Made by a program: the position numbers and the translations under genes | Notes under the pieces: generated by a model | The model's input: only the letters and a program-made list of their open reading frames with translations | Database searches by the model: none | Told to the model about the DNA's origin: nothing | Part shown: one piece after another, positions 10,564 to 23,207 of the stretch | How the letters are laid out: the number at the start of each line of letters is the position of its first letter | Position numbering within the stretch: the stretch's first letter is position 1 | Assembly: GCA_004802705.1 (NCBI GenBank) | Contig: SGPL01000322.1 | Span: 1 to 39,358, forward strand | Origin: Bondarzewia mesenterica | Taxonomy: Eukaryota; Basidiomycota; Agaricomycetes; Russulales; Bondarzewiaceae | Direction: 5' to 3' | Length of the DNA stretch: 39,358 bases

Positions 10564-11855
10564 TCAGACGTACTTAGCGAACCAAGGTATGAGGGACTGC
10601 GCGATGGTATAGCTAAAGACCAGTTTTGGCCCCACAACGAGGATCTGGATGAAGAGACAACATATTAGCGTGCCACAGAAAGATGGTGAATGGGACGCAC
10701 CTTCGGCGTCAATCCCTTAAATAACGCTCCTGCGCCCTCATGCTTCAACAGCTCCTTCATTACTGTCATGCCAGATGTCTTGTTCTCGAAATTGGCGTTT
10801 TGAATACGGGTTTTAATGACGTCGAGGGGGGCTGCGACGGTGATAGATGCGACCGCTCCGGCAATGGATGCAACAAAGTTTTGAGCCCAAGTTGCTTTGG
10901 AAAAATCTGATACGCCGAGGATGTAATCTTTTGTAACCGATGAAGCACCAAATAGCTGCACAGAAAAAAAAAACGCCATTGAAGGGCCTACGTGAACAAC
11001 AGGCAAATGCGATGTAGAAAGACACGAACTGCGAACGAGCCAGGCGCGTTGCGGGCCATTGTCCAGCCCCATCCTCTGTAAAGTGTTGTGCCTTCCTCGA
11101 GAAAGATTTTGATGAACCCACGGCCGCGGAAAGCTTCCGGGTTCACTTGACGCTTGATCTTCAATGCGTCAAGAGGTAGCAGAATCTATACAACTGCTGT
11201 TTAGGTGATGCATTGTTCTTGGGAAAATGACGACTCACCACTTCACCGATACCCGTCAAACTACGCGTTGGGTATTATCATGAGTACGAGTCAATAGCCA
11301 CTCTTGCAAAAAACGACTCACCTTCCGGCAGTGGCCTGCATAATGCTTTTCCCCTTCCGCTCCCCGAATATGTTCGTGAAGCTCTCCTTATAGTGACGGT
11401 TAAGAATATCGTTGAACCAGGGTTGTCCACCGAACTTGTATATCCGTTGAGACACTTTGTATCCCGCTGCGTATCCTAGACCGGGAAACAAAGAAAAAAG
11501 CTTTCGACTTAAGGGCGCTGTGGCATATTCTCGAAATATTATAGAGGACAGGCTTGTAGTTGAGACCTTTACATATGCGAAACAGGTTGGCGTACGTTTG
11601 GGACGAGTCATGCATGCACGTAGCATACCTTGGCCTTATTGCTCATCAGACGCTTAGCAATAGTGTCAACAGGATGAAAGATGAGAAGTTCAGCGACGCC
11701 TTTCAATCATAAATTATGAAAACCAATGCATTTATGCTGTCAGCATTCGTTCATTCAGACATCAAGACAACAGCTACAGATCGCTTACCAGACGTGCCAG
11801 AACCGAGAATACGAGCGGTCCCAGACTCTTTTCCCTTGCCAGATATAGGAGACAT
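10564..11855 (-). CDS. GGC1: Mitochondrial GTP/GDP carrier (SLC25 family), one apparent frameshift
   Basis: Seven exons read right to left: 11855-11789, 11699-11629, 11566-11322, 11260-11239, 11186-11030, 10955-10701 and 10644-10564. The three carrier repeats are visible through their signatures FHPVDTIAKR, LLPLDALK and APLDVIKTR. The flanks PLSRKLFSLFPGLGYAAGYK, KFGGQPWFNDILNRHYK and GWGWTMARNAPGSF match the yeast GTP/GDP exchanger rather than other SLC25 members. It is expected in the inner mitochondrial membrane, exchanging GTP for GDP and supporting iron and mtDNA homeostasis in yeast. One extra base in the TTT at 11160-11162 (plus strand) shifts the frame between LDAL and KIKRQ; the rest is intact. 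All introns are GT-AG; two donors are weak (GTTCGT at 11029). The family call is very secure. Confidence 0.92.
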
Positions 11856-12369
11856 CCTGACACGAACGTGGATAGTTGAAGAAAAGGAAGGGGAAGGGGA
11901 AAGGCAAAAAGAAAAGTGGGAGGAACAGACGCGTGAATAGAAATGCAAAACCTGAGACCAATTTTATTCGATTATGTAATCAGATACGGAAATGGAAAGT
12001 ACTTTAAGTATCCGTTATTAGTACGACCACCCCGTTATTATGTAGTAGCTAACTTCGTCAAACGTTCAAAATTGTCGCAACTGGTTTCACAGTCGAGAAT
12101 TCGCAGCTCCGAGTGCGGCTGACTCACTTACAGCTCGGTACGGACAATGAAGAATGGCCGAATAACCGTAATTCGAGCATCGGGTGGTGTCAAGAACATT
12201 ACGGAACACAAATGTACAATCGAGATGCTCAGATCAATTCGAGAGTCTGTGAGCAACACAAAGTTCTATTAGATTGAGATGCCAATGCAATTCGGTTCTC
12301 CAAAGCACGCTGTGCCATTGAGAGTGAACCTCCAGATTGAGTCTCCACACATTACGTCGGCGATGTTCG
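11856..12369. other. GGC1 promoter side and 3' end of the helicase gene
   Basis: Positions 11879-11930 are purine-rich on the plus strand, hence CT-rich on the strand of GGC1, directly upstream of its ATG, as expected for a core promoter. The remainder up to 12369 is the probable 3' untranslated region of the helicase gene. No other gene is visible. Confidence 0.5.
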
Positions 12370-15300
12370 CTACGCGTCTTGAGCCCACGTCCAGGGGCTT
12401 GTCGCTGTGCCCTGCACACGAGCAATCTCTTCGAACTCTGAAGCACGAGTATTGGAGCTGACAAGTCGGTGACCGGATCCACCTATCGGAGCACGACATT
12501 CAGGGCATCGAGCTTCCTGCATTGCTCCGCCGCACTGGAAGGAAAAATAGGGAGTTACTTCTAAGTCGTGGACTGCATTGACCACGATATGAACTTACTT
12601 CGCCGATGACAAAGGTGTGGCCGTTCTCGCAGTTATAGAAATGTCCCCTATGAGCTGAGAAAAATAGGAGCGCTTTAAGTCCATAGAAAGTAAACAGTGC
12701 AAAGCAACGCACTGAATTTGAATGCCTTGACGATGTCAGCTTTTTCTTGGAGCGAAAGCGGCTGATATGCATTGTCCGTGGCAATGTGCTGCTCAAGTTG
12801 TCCATATTCGCGACCATAGTTTTCTGCCTTGGCTCGACACTCATCGGCAAACCAAGCTCGTTCGACCTGAAGATCCTTCACGGTACGTGAAGGCCGGCTG
12901 CGCATGTATGCAGTCTCCACCTTGTTGAGAAATTCTGCAGCATGAGCTCTTTTATCATTGACACGAGCGGCTAGCTGCTTGCGCTCTGCGCCATTGAGGC
13001 GTCCAGTTTTGGCCAGATCATCTCGTTCAGTAATGATGTCGAACCGAAATTTCTCCAATTCGGCACGAATTATGTAAATCGCAGAACGAGCAGAGAGCCT
13101 AGACGCAGAGGATTTCTCTGCGATGGTAAGGGCCTTGCGGGAGTCTTGCAGACAGGATGTGAAGATGAACTCGGTGAACGCATGCCACAACCGCCGATGA
13201 TGTCGGATGCCCTCATCACTGGACATGATTGTTAGACCTCTGATACGACTGCGAGCGATCTGCGCCAGCATGAACCGGAGTTCAAGGGAAAGAAAGAAAG
13301 CCTCCACCTGGAAACGGGTGTCTGCTTTGTGAGGTGGCTGGCCAATCTTTTTATTGACTTCATCCATAGCCAATGGTTCAGGGGCATCACAGTCTCGAGA
13401 AGGATCACCTGTTATTGCGGCAATTTCGAGGCGGTAGAGGGTGGAGAGTGCAGCTTCATAGGCACGAATATGAGGACCACGAGTGGTTGCTACGGAAGCG
13501 ACTTTCTTATATGCCCCTATGAGACCTTTAACGATGGCATTCCAGGCCGTAGCCTCCTCTTTGACGAAGCCGTGAGTTGAAACCATCTTCCACATCGCGA
13601 AAAGTCTTGGCGGAAGTGGCTCGTCCTGTCCACCGTATTGACCATTCCTCCTTTCCATCATTTCGTCGAGTTCTGTCTCCGGGCTGTAGCCGTCTTTGTA
13701 CTCCATTCCCTTCGCCGCCGCCTCCATGGTTGGCAATTCAGACCTCAGTACCTCGACTACAGGGCCGATTTCTTCGAGAGACTGTGACATCGTGCTCGCG
13801 ACATTCTGCTCAAGAATATCCAAGTTCGCACGCTTTGTGACACGGCCGTAGCGTAGAGCTGAAATGGGCCCGCGACAGGTGGGGCATGACGGCGGGGATT
13901 GATAGTTAATAGGCGGAGCTTTCGTTCCCGTAAAACGTCCCATGTGATCAATATCGTAATAGTAGGTCATCTGGCAGTGGCCATCCAGTGTTTCAACAGT
14001 GAAGATATGACCACAGGCCAGCGTGATCAGGCGCTCGCTCGAGTCTGTAGAAGAGAGGTCGATCTCAGCCAAAGTGCGTTGCATAATGAGATCTACGATA
14101 TCGGTTTTGCGAGCACCTGGTAGGCAGACGACACAGGTTTGATTTTTGCAAGGCTCCCCGCAAACTGCATTCATATGTGAATAGGGCCAGCGTATTTGGC
14201 AAAAAGAAAAGAGTGGACGTACCGGAAGGGCAAGGATGACCGCAGGACAGCACATGAGTACATGGTTCATCGCAAGGGATACGCGAGCAGATCTAACGGA
14301 AATGTTAGTATACAGTGGCTAAATTATGATTCATGAGATATACTTACTGAACCGCACAAAACGGGACATGATTGATGAGCACAAATCCATTCACAAGACT
14401 CCATACATGGTGGGCAAGGCTCCCAGCATGGTTTCGTACATTTGTGGTGGGAGCACATCTGGCGGCATTCTCTACCACACCTAGAATTACACTCATGATT
14501 CTGGGAGCATGTGAGGCCGCACTGATGTTGACAGTAAAGGAGACGCTCGCAAGGATGACCCTTGTGATGGCTACGCGAAATGATGCCGTTGGGTGGTATC
14601 TCAAGAAGAGAAGATCTCGTGATCCGCTGGCATTCGAAACACTTCGAACCGCATGGCCTTGAGCAACAAGACATTGAACCCCCGCAGACTTCGTGACAAA
14701 TGACGCTCAAGGGATCTCTGTAGCACGCCACGGTTGAAGAATGTTCACAATGCGGGAGGCGCTTGATGACCTTCTGATGGCACCTGACTGAAGTGAGATC
14801 TTCCAGCTCATGACTTTGTAGGACACGTTGACACTTTCAGATAGGTAGACGATCGAAGAGCGAAACTCGACTTACCAGGCAATCCGTGTCACTTTATGCC
14901 CACAGGGAAGAGTAACGTCGTAAATCGGAAACTCGCATTTGCCACAAGTTTCTGAGCATCGTCGAGGGCAGGGATGTTTTCGCACACAGGGAGTACGGGT
15001 GCACGGTTCATCGCATTTCATTCTGCGGTGATCATCGACATCCGCATGACACTGAAGCAACAACCACTTGTCAGCCACACAGGTAATCGGAATGTCCTAG
15101 ACTCGGAACGTACCACCGACTGGCATGTGTGTCCACAACTAAGCCGGAAGTCGCAAGGATGCAAGCATCCTCCTTGGGGTGCAACCATACTGAGCTGCTG
15201 AGGGCTCGTAATCACTTGTTTCTGATCTGGATGTCGTGGGCAGACAATCGGGAATCCGTGACCAATCTGTTCTCGTTGTTCCATTTCTACGAGGATCTTT

Positions 15301-18300
15301 CCCCACGTCTCATTCTGACGGAGGTTGGAAGCGTTTCCAAGTATGAAAAGGCCGTGTTTAGCCCTTGAGAGCGCAACATTGATACGATTTGAGCTCTAGT
15401 GGGAAAGGTGAAATAATAATAATAATAATAAATAATTGGACACAAACCTTCAGGAACCCAATGGACGAAGAATTCCCTTCGAATGACCCCGAATTTCTCA
15501 CCAAAGATACGATGACGATTTTTGCCTCTTCTCCCTGAAATGTGTCCACCGTTCCTAATCGAATCTAAAACCCGTAAATATCATCAGGGATTGGAAGGGA
15601 AGGCACAACTTACATGCTTGGCTACATCAACGTCTTGGAACCCAGCTTCTACATCTTCATCGCCCTGTTTGGCTAATTGCTCTTCGTCTCTTTCGTCCAC
15701 GGAGACGGCCATTTTGATATCCCGGAATGCCGAACGAACCTTCTGCAATTGGCCGAGATAAGCACATAGAACTGCTATGTCACCTGCGCCACTGTATGGT
15801 CCCTGCTTGAGGAAGTACAGCGCAAGGTCGCGGATCATCTCGACCTACACATTCATCAGAAAGGGCTACGGTGCCATGTAAAGCGACTCGCGTACTTCAA
15901 ATTTGTTAAACTTAGAGACAGAATCCTCCTCCCCATTCTCTTGGTGCGTGTGAGTGAAAAAGAAGACGTTCTTTTGCATGCCTTGAACTGGTGGATATTG
16001 GCGCACATTCTCATGATCTTCCAAATTTTTGTACAAAAAATTGTTCTAAACATGCACAAATCAGCTGTTAAGATTAAAATGGACAGGCTTCTCAGGAGTT
16101 TACCTGATGAAATGGGAAATGCTGGGCCGCATCCTTCGCTGTACTGTAATCTGAGACATGGGAAGGCCGTTGTCTGCAAGTCTCTCCATAAGCGACCGAT
16201 CGAACTTGTACAATTCCTTTCCAACGGGGCTGTCCATTGACAGAGCTATGGACATTATCAATAAGCAAATTGGCAAGATTGAAAGACTGGAAATTACGGA
16301 CAGAAGGTAGATAGAGTAGGGCGAAGTTGTTGAGGGTCTCCAATGCAAATGATATGCTCAACTGGCGTGGAGGGAAGGTCAGGTTACTTAGACGCACATT
16401 TCGAACAAAATCGGAAGGGCTAGCTACCTGAAGGAACGAGGGATGCAATGATATGAGATTCAAGAACTTGCCCTGCTTCCTCGACCATTAAGACCTTGGG
16501 AGCAATGATCTAGAAAACGTGAAATCAATGGATGCCGCAATATTGCATTACAGTAATGGAAACTCGCTGTTAGCAACGATATCAACTTCGCGGCTCCTGA
16601 AAATTCGAGTCAACATAAATATTGAGCGGTATCCAACACAAATCGACAAACCTGTCGTTGTACATCCGATTAAGTCAGTCCGACGCAATAATTGCTGACG
16701 CGCCTGAACAAAAATCTATCATTTTCTCCCTCCTGCAAAGATTGAAGATGAAACGCACTTGATCTCTGACATCGTTGTACCGCTTGCATGCTGCCTTATA
16801 CCGCTCCCGCAACAGCTCAAATTCGGAGACATTCGACTCGTACGCCATACGACGGATTTCATCCTCCCACGATGCTGCAAGTCGAGTTCGTTCATCAAAC
16901 GACATTGACCAAACACTGGTTGAATCCCTAAGAAGATGCTCAGTAGCGCGACAGGAAGAAGGCACAGGTGGAATATGCCCATTGAATCCCAATGCAGAAA
17001 AGAAAACTGTGCGAGGATCAACGCCGCCAGTTCCGACCGCCTGTTCATGGACCATGTCCTCCTGCATAGCCTTCCCACTCTTGCTCCGGCCCCCTCTTTC
17101 TTCTGCGGCTTAGGCCGAGTTTGGATGAATTCGATATCTCGAGCTCGTTTCCAGAATCCATAGTGACCATTCCTGAGTTCCGAATCCAGATCATCCTTCC
17201 GCTTTTTGTTACCAGATGCAACGGTCCACTCGCCATTTGCAATCTCGTCCATCTGTATCTGCTCCATCAATCGAGAGATCCAGTAGGGTGGAGAAGTCAA
17301 GGACTCGGAATACTCGGGATAGTGAATGTCAAGGAACTGCTCCACTTTCTCTGATGAGAGACGTGGGAGCTGGATCGATTGAACTACATCATCCATCTCG
17401 TTCTCGACTTCTTTCATGTTGGCGAATTCACGGCGCATAGAACGATCAAGAGAGGTTTTGCCTTCCAGTTTCTCTAATTTTCCTAGGTTGTACTCCGCTA
17501 TGCGTTCGTCGGTCGTCCGTGATCCTAAACGAATGATGTTGGGTGTTATTTTCGAGTCCAGAACAGATAGAAGCATATGATCGAGGGCGTGATTGGTGAA
17601 AGCAATGAGGACTATACAATACGGATTTGGTCGATAAACAGATGCTCAATGAAAGATCACATTAAAAACAACAATAATAATAACACGGACCGATTGGCTT
17701 TATGCGACTGGCAATGAGAATTCGGATAATCTCCTTTCCGATAAAACTCTGCAAACAAGGTTATGGGTTACAGTCATAATTCACCAGAATGACGAAAATA
17801 CCTTTCCTGTACCTGGAGGACTATGAGGAAGCTTTAAAAACCGGCTTCTATAAGTGGCAAATCTCACATACCCCTGAATCAGAGACACCTCCCTCGTTAA
17901 CGTATCCACGACGGCGTCGACTTGAGATGGGTCAAGGTTGCTATGATGAAGCAGTTCCTGACGAGCCCTAGCAATTGAATTCGGATTGAGCGCATCCAGA
18001 TCCTCGATGCGTGCCCCCCCTTGAGCCAAGCAACTAAGGTTGAACTTGAAACCAGGAACTTTGGCATAGCGCGGAACATATATCGGAACATCTCTCAGAC
18101 TGCCACCGGCGGCGATATAACGCGAGAATGGAATCAACGTTGTTCGACCGTTTGCAGAGTCTCGAGGAACGGCCGAACCGATTCGAGCATGATGTTGTTG
18201 TCGACCAAGACGGCAAAATTTGAACCATCACCTGAGATCTTTTCCCGCCGAAGGGCGTAGAGCTCCACCTCAGCATCGAAGAATGAGACGTGCAGCTGAA

Positions 18301-20516
18301 CCTTATCGGCACTGGCCTTAGCTGACTCCGCGATGTCGGTGCTCGTGGATGTGATTGTGCCGAGAAAGATACGAGACCGGCCTGGAGAAACCAAGACGAA
18401 GGCGACGAGGCTACCACTCTGAAGTCTCTTCGAGTGTTCCCAGTATTCGGCTCTCTTCTTCGCAGAAGAGTCTCTGGGAGCACCGGGAGGGGCATCAACA
18501 AGCAGGCCGATTGTGAAATTTCTCCTTTCGGCCTTCGCAGGGGTGAATTGGATACCGGTGTACAGGTGAAAAAAAACCGAATCAAATCCTGAAGTACGAT
18601 AGACTCCTCCTTTGCCGGCGACCAGCTTCTCGAGTTTTGTCGGGTCGCGCTTGTGGCGCAATTGAGTCCAAATATTGTCGAGGTCCATGTGCAATACAGA
18701 GAGAGACTGACGAATAGGTTCACTGCAACAGATCTGTTTGTGCCATTTCAAGATTTGTAGTTTAAGCAAACACCCACATTAAGTCTTCGCGCAGCAGTCG
18801 AAACTGTATATCGACATGCTTCTCCATGGAACCGGGCGGTAGATGATGTGGAGCATCCGGCAGATACTTGGGAAGATACGGCTCGACGGGGCACAGGAGC
18901 TCTTGGTGCGTGGGTGCGATACGAATGCTAGCGATGTCGGAGAAATCATTGTCATGACGGGGCTGCATGCTCTCCCGCAAGATGCCTGGAGGATCGTACG
19001 TTTGTCTCAAACGTGTGATCATGGCCTGCTGTCGGTGTTCGGCTGTCATGACAGAACGTACAACAGGCCTCCGGAGATTATCAGCGATCCCTGATTCTCT
19101 CCGTGCAATCGTTACAAGTCGGACGATGTCTTCACAAAGCTGCTCGATAGTGAGCTTTTGGATGTTCTTAGGGGATGAAGTGATGGGATCAGTAAAAGTA
19201 GGAACGGTGCTCGACACGGATTTTGCCCAGAGTTCGAACCACGATGCGAGATCCTCAAATAGACGCAGGATTTGCGGGTGATTACGAATGGCATTTTTGA
19301 ATCGGTTGAGATATCTGACTAGACGTTGGACAAAGATCTGGAAGGTTAAGGCAATGCAGCTCACTGAGAAAATATTGTTGCCAGAGACTTGAACACGATC
19401 ACGCCATCCAACGCCCCTTGACGCACAGCAGAGAGGCCAGGTGAACAATCTTTCCAGGTTGTGGCCCGTACCATAGATCCGATGCAGTCAGACAGAGTTT
19501 TGTGGATCTTGTCATAGTTGTGGTCGATAAGTCCATATAGAGCACTGGAGGGCATCAGCAAGTCCCAAGCTTAACAGGTCATCGATAACTCACTTGATAT
19601 TGTGATGCAGCGTGCTTTTCAGCACCAAATCAGAAGCCAGGTACTGATAGAAGCAATCAATATCTGCCTGTAGCAGCTCGGAGAGACGAACTTACCTGAA
19701 ACACAGGGAAATATGCGCGTTGGAACGACAAATTGGTGGATCCAACGCCGGCATTGACGGAGACGATGTCCCAACGAAGAACATCTCCAATCCTGTATAG
19801 AGCATTGCCCTAAAACAGAACAACGTTGGATGAGTGTAGCGTGGAACGGATTGAACACACTCACGTGAACGATAGTATCTAGAAATGACTGCGTAGACCA
19901 AGCGGTCAACTCATGAGTTCTGATCTGTATGATTCCCGACTGACCTGTGCACTATCGAAATTCTTGAAAAGAGAAAATGGATGTAATCAGGTCAGCGGAA
20001 CAACGATGAAAGAGAAAGTCATACCCAATACTTGTTGTGACCATTGATGCTCGCAAAAATGCGGACGAATCCCTCGACTCTAGACGGACCGTCAAAGCAA
20101 AAGTTGTCGCGGAGAAATGGCTTGAGATGGTTATGGGCCTCGCTTGGTTTGAGATTGTGCTGCTCGCTTTGTACAGAGCCATTGTTGAGAGCAAGACCCT
20201 CCGTTGAAAAGAAATCCGGTGCCTGATCGACGGAAATCGAATGCAACGCGACCTCCTCGACACTTGGTTTCGCCTGATGACGGAACGTGCATTCAAACCC
20301 GCGGTTGCAACTGCCTGTCGACCAGTAAAAGTTGCATATTCCACCCGGAGCACGGTCCAAGGGAGGACGCGGAGCAGGTGACAGCGGGCGAGTGGTCAGG
20401 CTGGAAACCGCGGGAGGGTTGCGTCCTCCCCGTCCCCGCCCCTGGCCTCGGCCGCGTGCAACGCCGCCTCTATTCGGTGAACGGGCACGATTTGGGTTGT
20501 TTCTGGGAGAAGACAT
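12370..20516 (-). CDS. ZNFX1: ZNFX1/Hrr1-type SF1 RNA helicase with CCCH, NFX1-type and RZ-type zinc fingers
   Basis: A huge intron-rich gene. The N-terminus is Arg/Gly-rich (GRGQGRGRGG), then a CCCH finger at residues 61-80 (C-x8-C-x5-C-x3-H, near 20277-20336). An all-helical region follows. The SF1 helicase core shows Walker A PPGTGK split by an intron (about 17803-17822), Walker B VEEAGQ (16470-16486), a GDPQQLRPT motif (about 16321-16350), QRRMRP, and a VALSRAK motif (about 15360-15385). Cys/His-rich NFX1-type fingers span about 15280-14130. A helical region and an RZ-type finger (YNCENGHTFVIGE...ARCPECRAPIGGSGHRL, 12630-12440) end the protein. In S. pombe Hrr1 works with an RNA-dependent RNA polymerase in heterochromatic RNAi, and ZNFX1 acts in small-RNA inheritance and antiviral sensing; a silencing role here is inference. 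Two apparent frameshifts (17097-17099; 18137-18150) interrupt it. Confidence 0.88.
15411..15435. repeat. (AAT)n microsatellite within a helicase intron
   Basis: About six AAT units lie in an intron of the helicase gene, just after the exon carrying the VALSRAK motif. A shorter ACA/ATA run lies in another intron at 17666-17685. Confidence 0.85.
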
Positions 20517-20619
20517 TTCAGAAATAAACAGAGAGAAAAGATGAAGTATTTGGTAGTTGTAAGTGATATGGTTTAACGAGGGGTTGAGGGCGATGAGCGA
20601 GAAGAGCTCATTCAAGGTC

Positions 20620-20820
20620 CTATCTATGTAGCTGCCTCACCTTGTCCTCGCTTTGATCCTGAGCGGCAAAAGAAGGTTCTAGTGCTCGTGCTGCTTGACG
20701 TCTGACGCCCTGCAGCCCGAATTCAATTGCAATACCTGCATATGCGCTATATAAGTTACCAAAAATCGACTGTTGTTTGTCAGTGGCCCTTTGTTCTTGT
20801 TGAAGAAGGAAACATATCAC
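20620..20820 (-). other. Short open frame upstream of the helicase gene, unresolved
   Basis: A 66-codon minus-strand frame reads QSIFGNLYSAYAGIAIEFG and then RRQAARALEPSFAAQDQSEDK, directly followed by a GTGAGG donor-like site. The composition looks coding and the helix would be amphipathic. It lies only about 100 bases upstream of the helicase ATG, on the same strand. It could be an upstream exon or leader of the helicase gene or a separate small gene whose other exons I cannot find. I do not recognise the family. Confidence 0.35.
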
Positions 20821-21106
20821 CGTTAAACAGCAATCCCGGGAGGGTCAAATGTCCACACCAAGTGCTGGAATTATCATTGTCTAAACACCGCCGTTGATGA
20901 ACGCACGTCGTATACGTACGTCGTAACGTAGAAAGGTTATTGCCTCGGATGTGAATCGGGCGGATCGCTGATGCACGTGGCGGACTCACAAGAACGTTCT
21001 CGGGCCTCGGCGGCCGCCCGGCGATAGGCACGATTGGGGCCGTCGCAGGCCGTCGCTCACTAGTAAGTACAGTCCTGTAGTATGTACAGTCTCTACAAGC
21101 CTATAC

Positions 21107-22267
21107 ATGTCTACTACAGCAATGACTATTGAAGCTTCAGACCCTCAACATCACAAGTCCGCCTTCGGGAATGATACTGAGGACAAGAGAACACAACGGC
21201 ACCCCGTTTTCTGGTTTGACGACGGATCCTTACTCGTCCCCCTCTCCTCCTCCATCTTTAACATTCATAGGTCCCTCCTCACGCGCCATTCGCAGACTTG
21301 TTCGTCATGGATCACGGCCATGTCTGACCCTACCATAAGCAGCCGCTTTGCAACGTTTTCCGATATGTCTCCCACAGCCGTCCTCGCCGTACCCTCTCAC
21401 ATCAATGTGACGGTAGCTGATTTCGAGGTACTGCTGGAGCACCTGTATCATGATGCGTGAGTTTAGTCATTGATTCCTTCTCTCAATTATGGTTTAGCCG
21501 TGCACAACAATCCAGCCCTCTTGGTCCTAAGACACCATATCCACGCCTCGCTTCGATCCTTCGTACATCTTCTCCGAAGCAGCTTCATCTCTCCTCCATA
21601 TATCTTCAAGCATGCACCCACCTTGGCGCAATATTTCCCGGTCGTCCTGCATCCTTTACGCATCAGCATCCAACAGAACATCTGGAAGATGCCCTCGAGC
21701 TCGCGATGCAATTCGACATCGGCATGCAGGTGCATACATATGACCATGTGCCCTCAGCTCTACATTTTCTGACGTATTGTGCAGACTAAAAAGGCTTTGC
21801 TCTATAGCGTAACAGCGTCCACCAACTTCGACCCATCAGGCGCACACGATCCCGCTGGCGTACCATCATCCGACCCCTCCGACATTTCCCAATCTTCTGC
21901 AAGTCCACATGCGGCGCTCTCCACACGCACGCTTCGCATCTGTCATCGCTTCCTCTCATCACTCATCTCTGACTTCACACCTCTCCTCTTCACCGTCGGC
22001 GCTACCTCACATATGGGATGCACCGATATTCTTGCAGACTGTTGGATGGATGTGGTCATCTCCCCAGCTCTTGCCGACGGGGGCGTGGGAAGACCGCTCG
22101 AGACGCTCCAGAGGATGGCCGATTGGGATTGGGAGAAGGAAGGGATTTGTGAGAGTTGCGCGAAGGAGAAGAGGCAGGAATGGGCGGAAGAGGCCAGAGG
22201 CATTTGGCAGAGGATGGGTGGGTGGATTATCGGGGCCGAGAATGCGGAGGCTGCGACGGTAGGATAA
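21107..22267 (+). CDS. BTB/POZ domain protein
   Basis: Three exons, 21107-21456, 21498-21729 and 21785-22267, join in phase (introns of 41 and 55 bases) and give 354 residues. The opening HPVFWFDDGSLLV...FNIHRSLLTRHS is the typical start of the BTB domains found in large expanded families in agaricomycetes. The segment VPSHINVTVADFEVLLEHLYHDA corresponds to the later BTB strands and helices. The C-terminal part holds a helix-rich region with ACTHLGAIFPGR, a serine-rich insert, and a CESC motif late in the protein (near 22150). BTB domains mediate dimerisation or Cullin-3 adaptor function; no partner domain such as Kelch is present, so the role is unknown. Alternative start ATG 21122 lies in frame. 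Confidence 0.8.
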
Positions 22268-23207
22268 ACTACGCGAAGAGAAGACACGAAGGACAATTCA
22301 ATATGTACAGTATGTTGTAGATATGTGTCCGATATCGTACCTTACGGTGGGAATTATGGAGAGCTGCAGCTCTCATGATGCATTTCTACGGCTCAGTGAA
22401 ATTTGATGCTTGCAACATTGAGAGGGATTGGATCATTGTCCGGCAGGAAAACAGATAGTGTATTGAGTACATTCGCTAGTGCGTGACTGCAAGTGTCCGA
22501 CATACTACATATTCAAGTAGTTTCTCAAACCAAGACCTCGCACGCACAGGTTTTTGAGGGCTCGACTCGAGTATACTATCCACACATACCGAGATTGATG
22601 GAACACTTACGCAGTGTAATGATCATTGTGTGCCGCCTGGCGCTGAGCAGCTTTGGAACCTGGGACAGGCGAGGCATGCTGGGCGTCAAGCGTCAGGCAA
22701 CATGAAGCCTGGAAGAGAGGGTTGAGCAGAATAAGTACTATCCACTTTGCTCAACGAAGCTCTGGCACACACATGCTGGAAGCCGTAGACGTGACATACG
22801 GGCGGGTTAACTTTTCGCGTGCTGCAGTCTGGATTAATTTCCAAGGCTCATTTCGGTCACGAACCTTATTTGAGATTGGATTAAGTGATATGGCAAGGGA
22901 AAAATAGACCGACCGATGGCGATACAGTGAACGAAGAAACAAACCGTACCACTACCTTCGACGTGCATGAGCTCCATCACGGCCTTGGCGTCGGTAAAGC
23001 AATTGAAGAGACGATGAGTAGAAGGAAAGAAAAATTTGCGGGTAGAACACAGATGAAGAGGACGGACTGATGACCCTCTGTCCGCCACAAAACGCCTCGC
23101 CCTCACCCCTCTAATAACTCGCCCGACCTCGCGTATACCTTACCAATAGAACTTGTGCCTACGATAGCAGCGACGCGGCAAGATGCACAAACGTTTATAG
23201 GCAAAGG
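22268..23207. other. Tail-to-tail intergenic region, no supported gene
   Basis: About 940 bases lie between the BTB gene (+) and the BuGZ-like gene (-). Open frames on both strands are short and without domains. It probably contains both 3' untranslated regions and nothing else that I can support. Confidence 0.55.
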
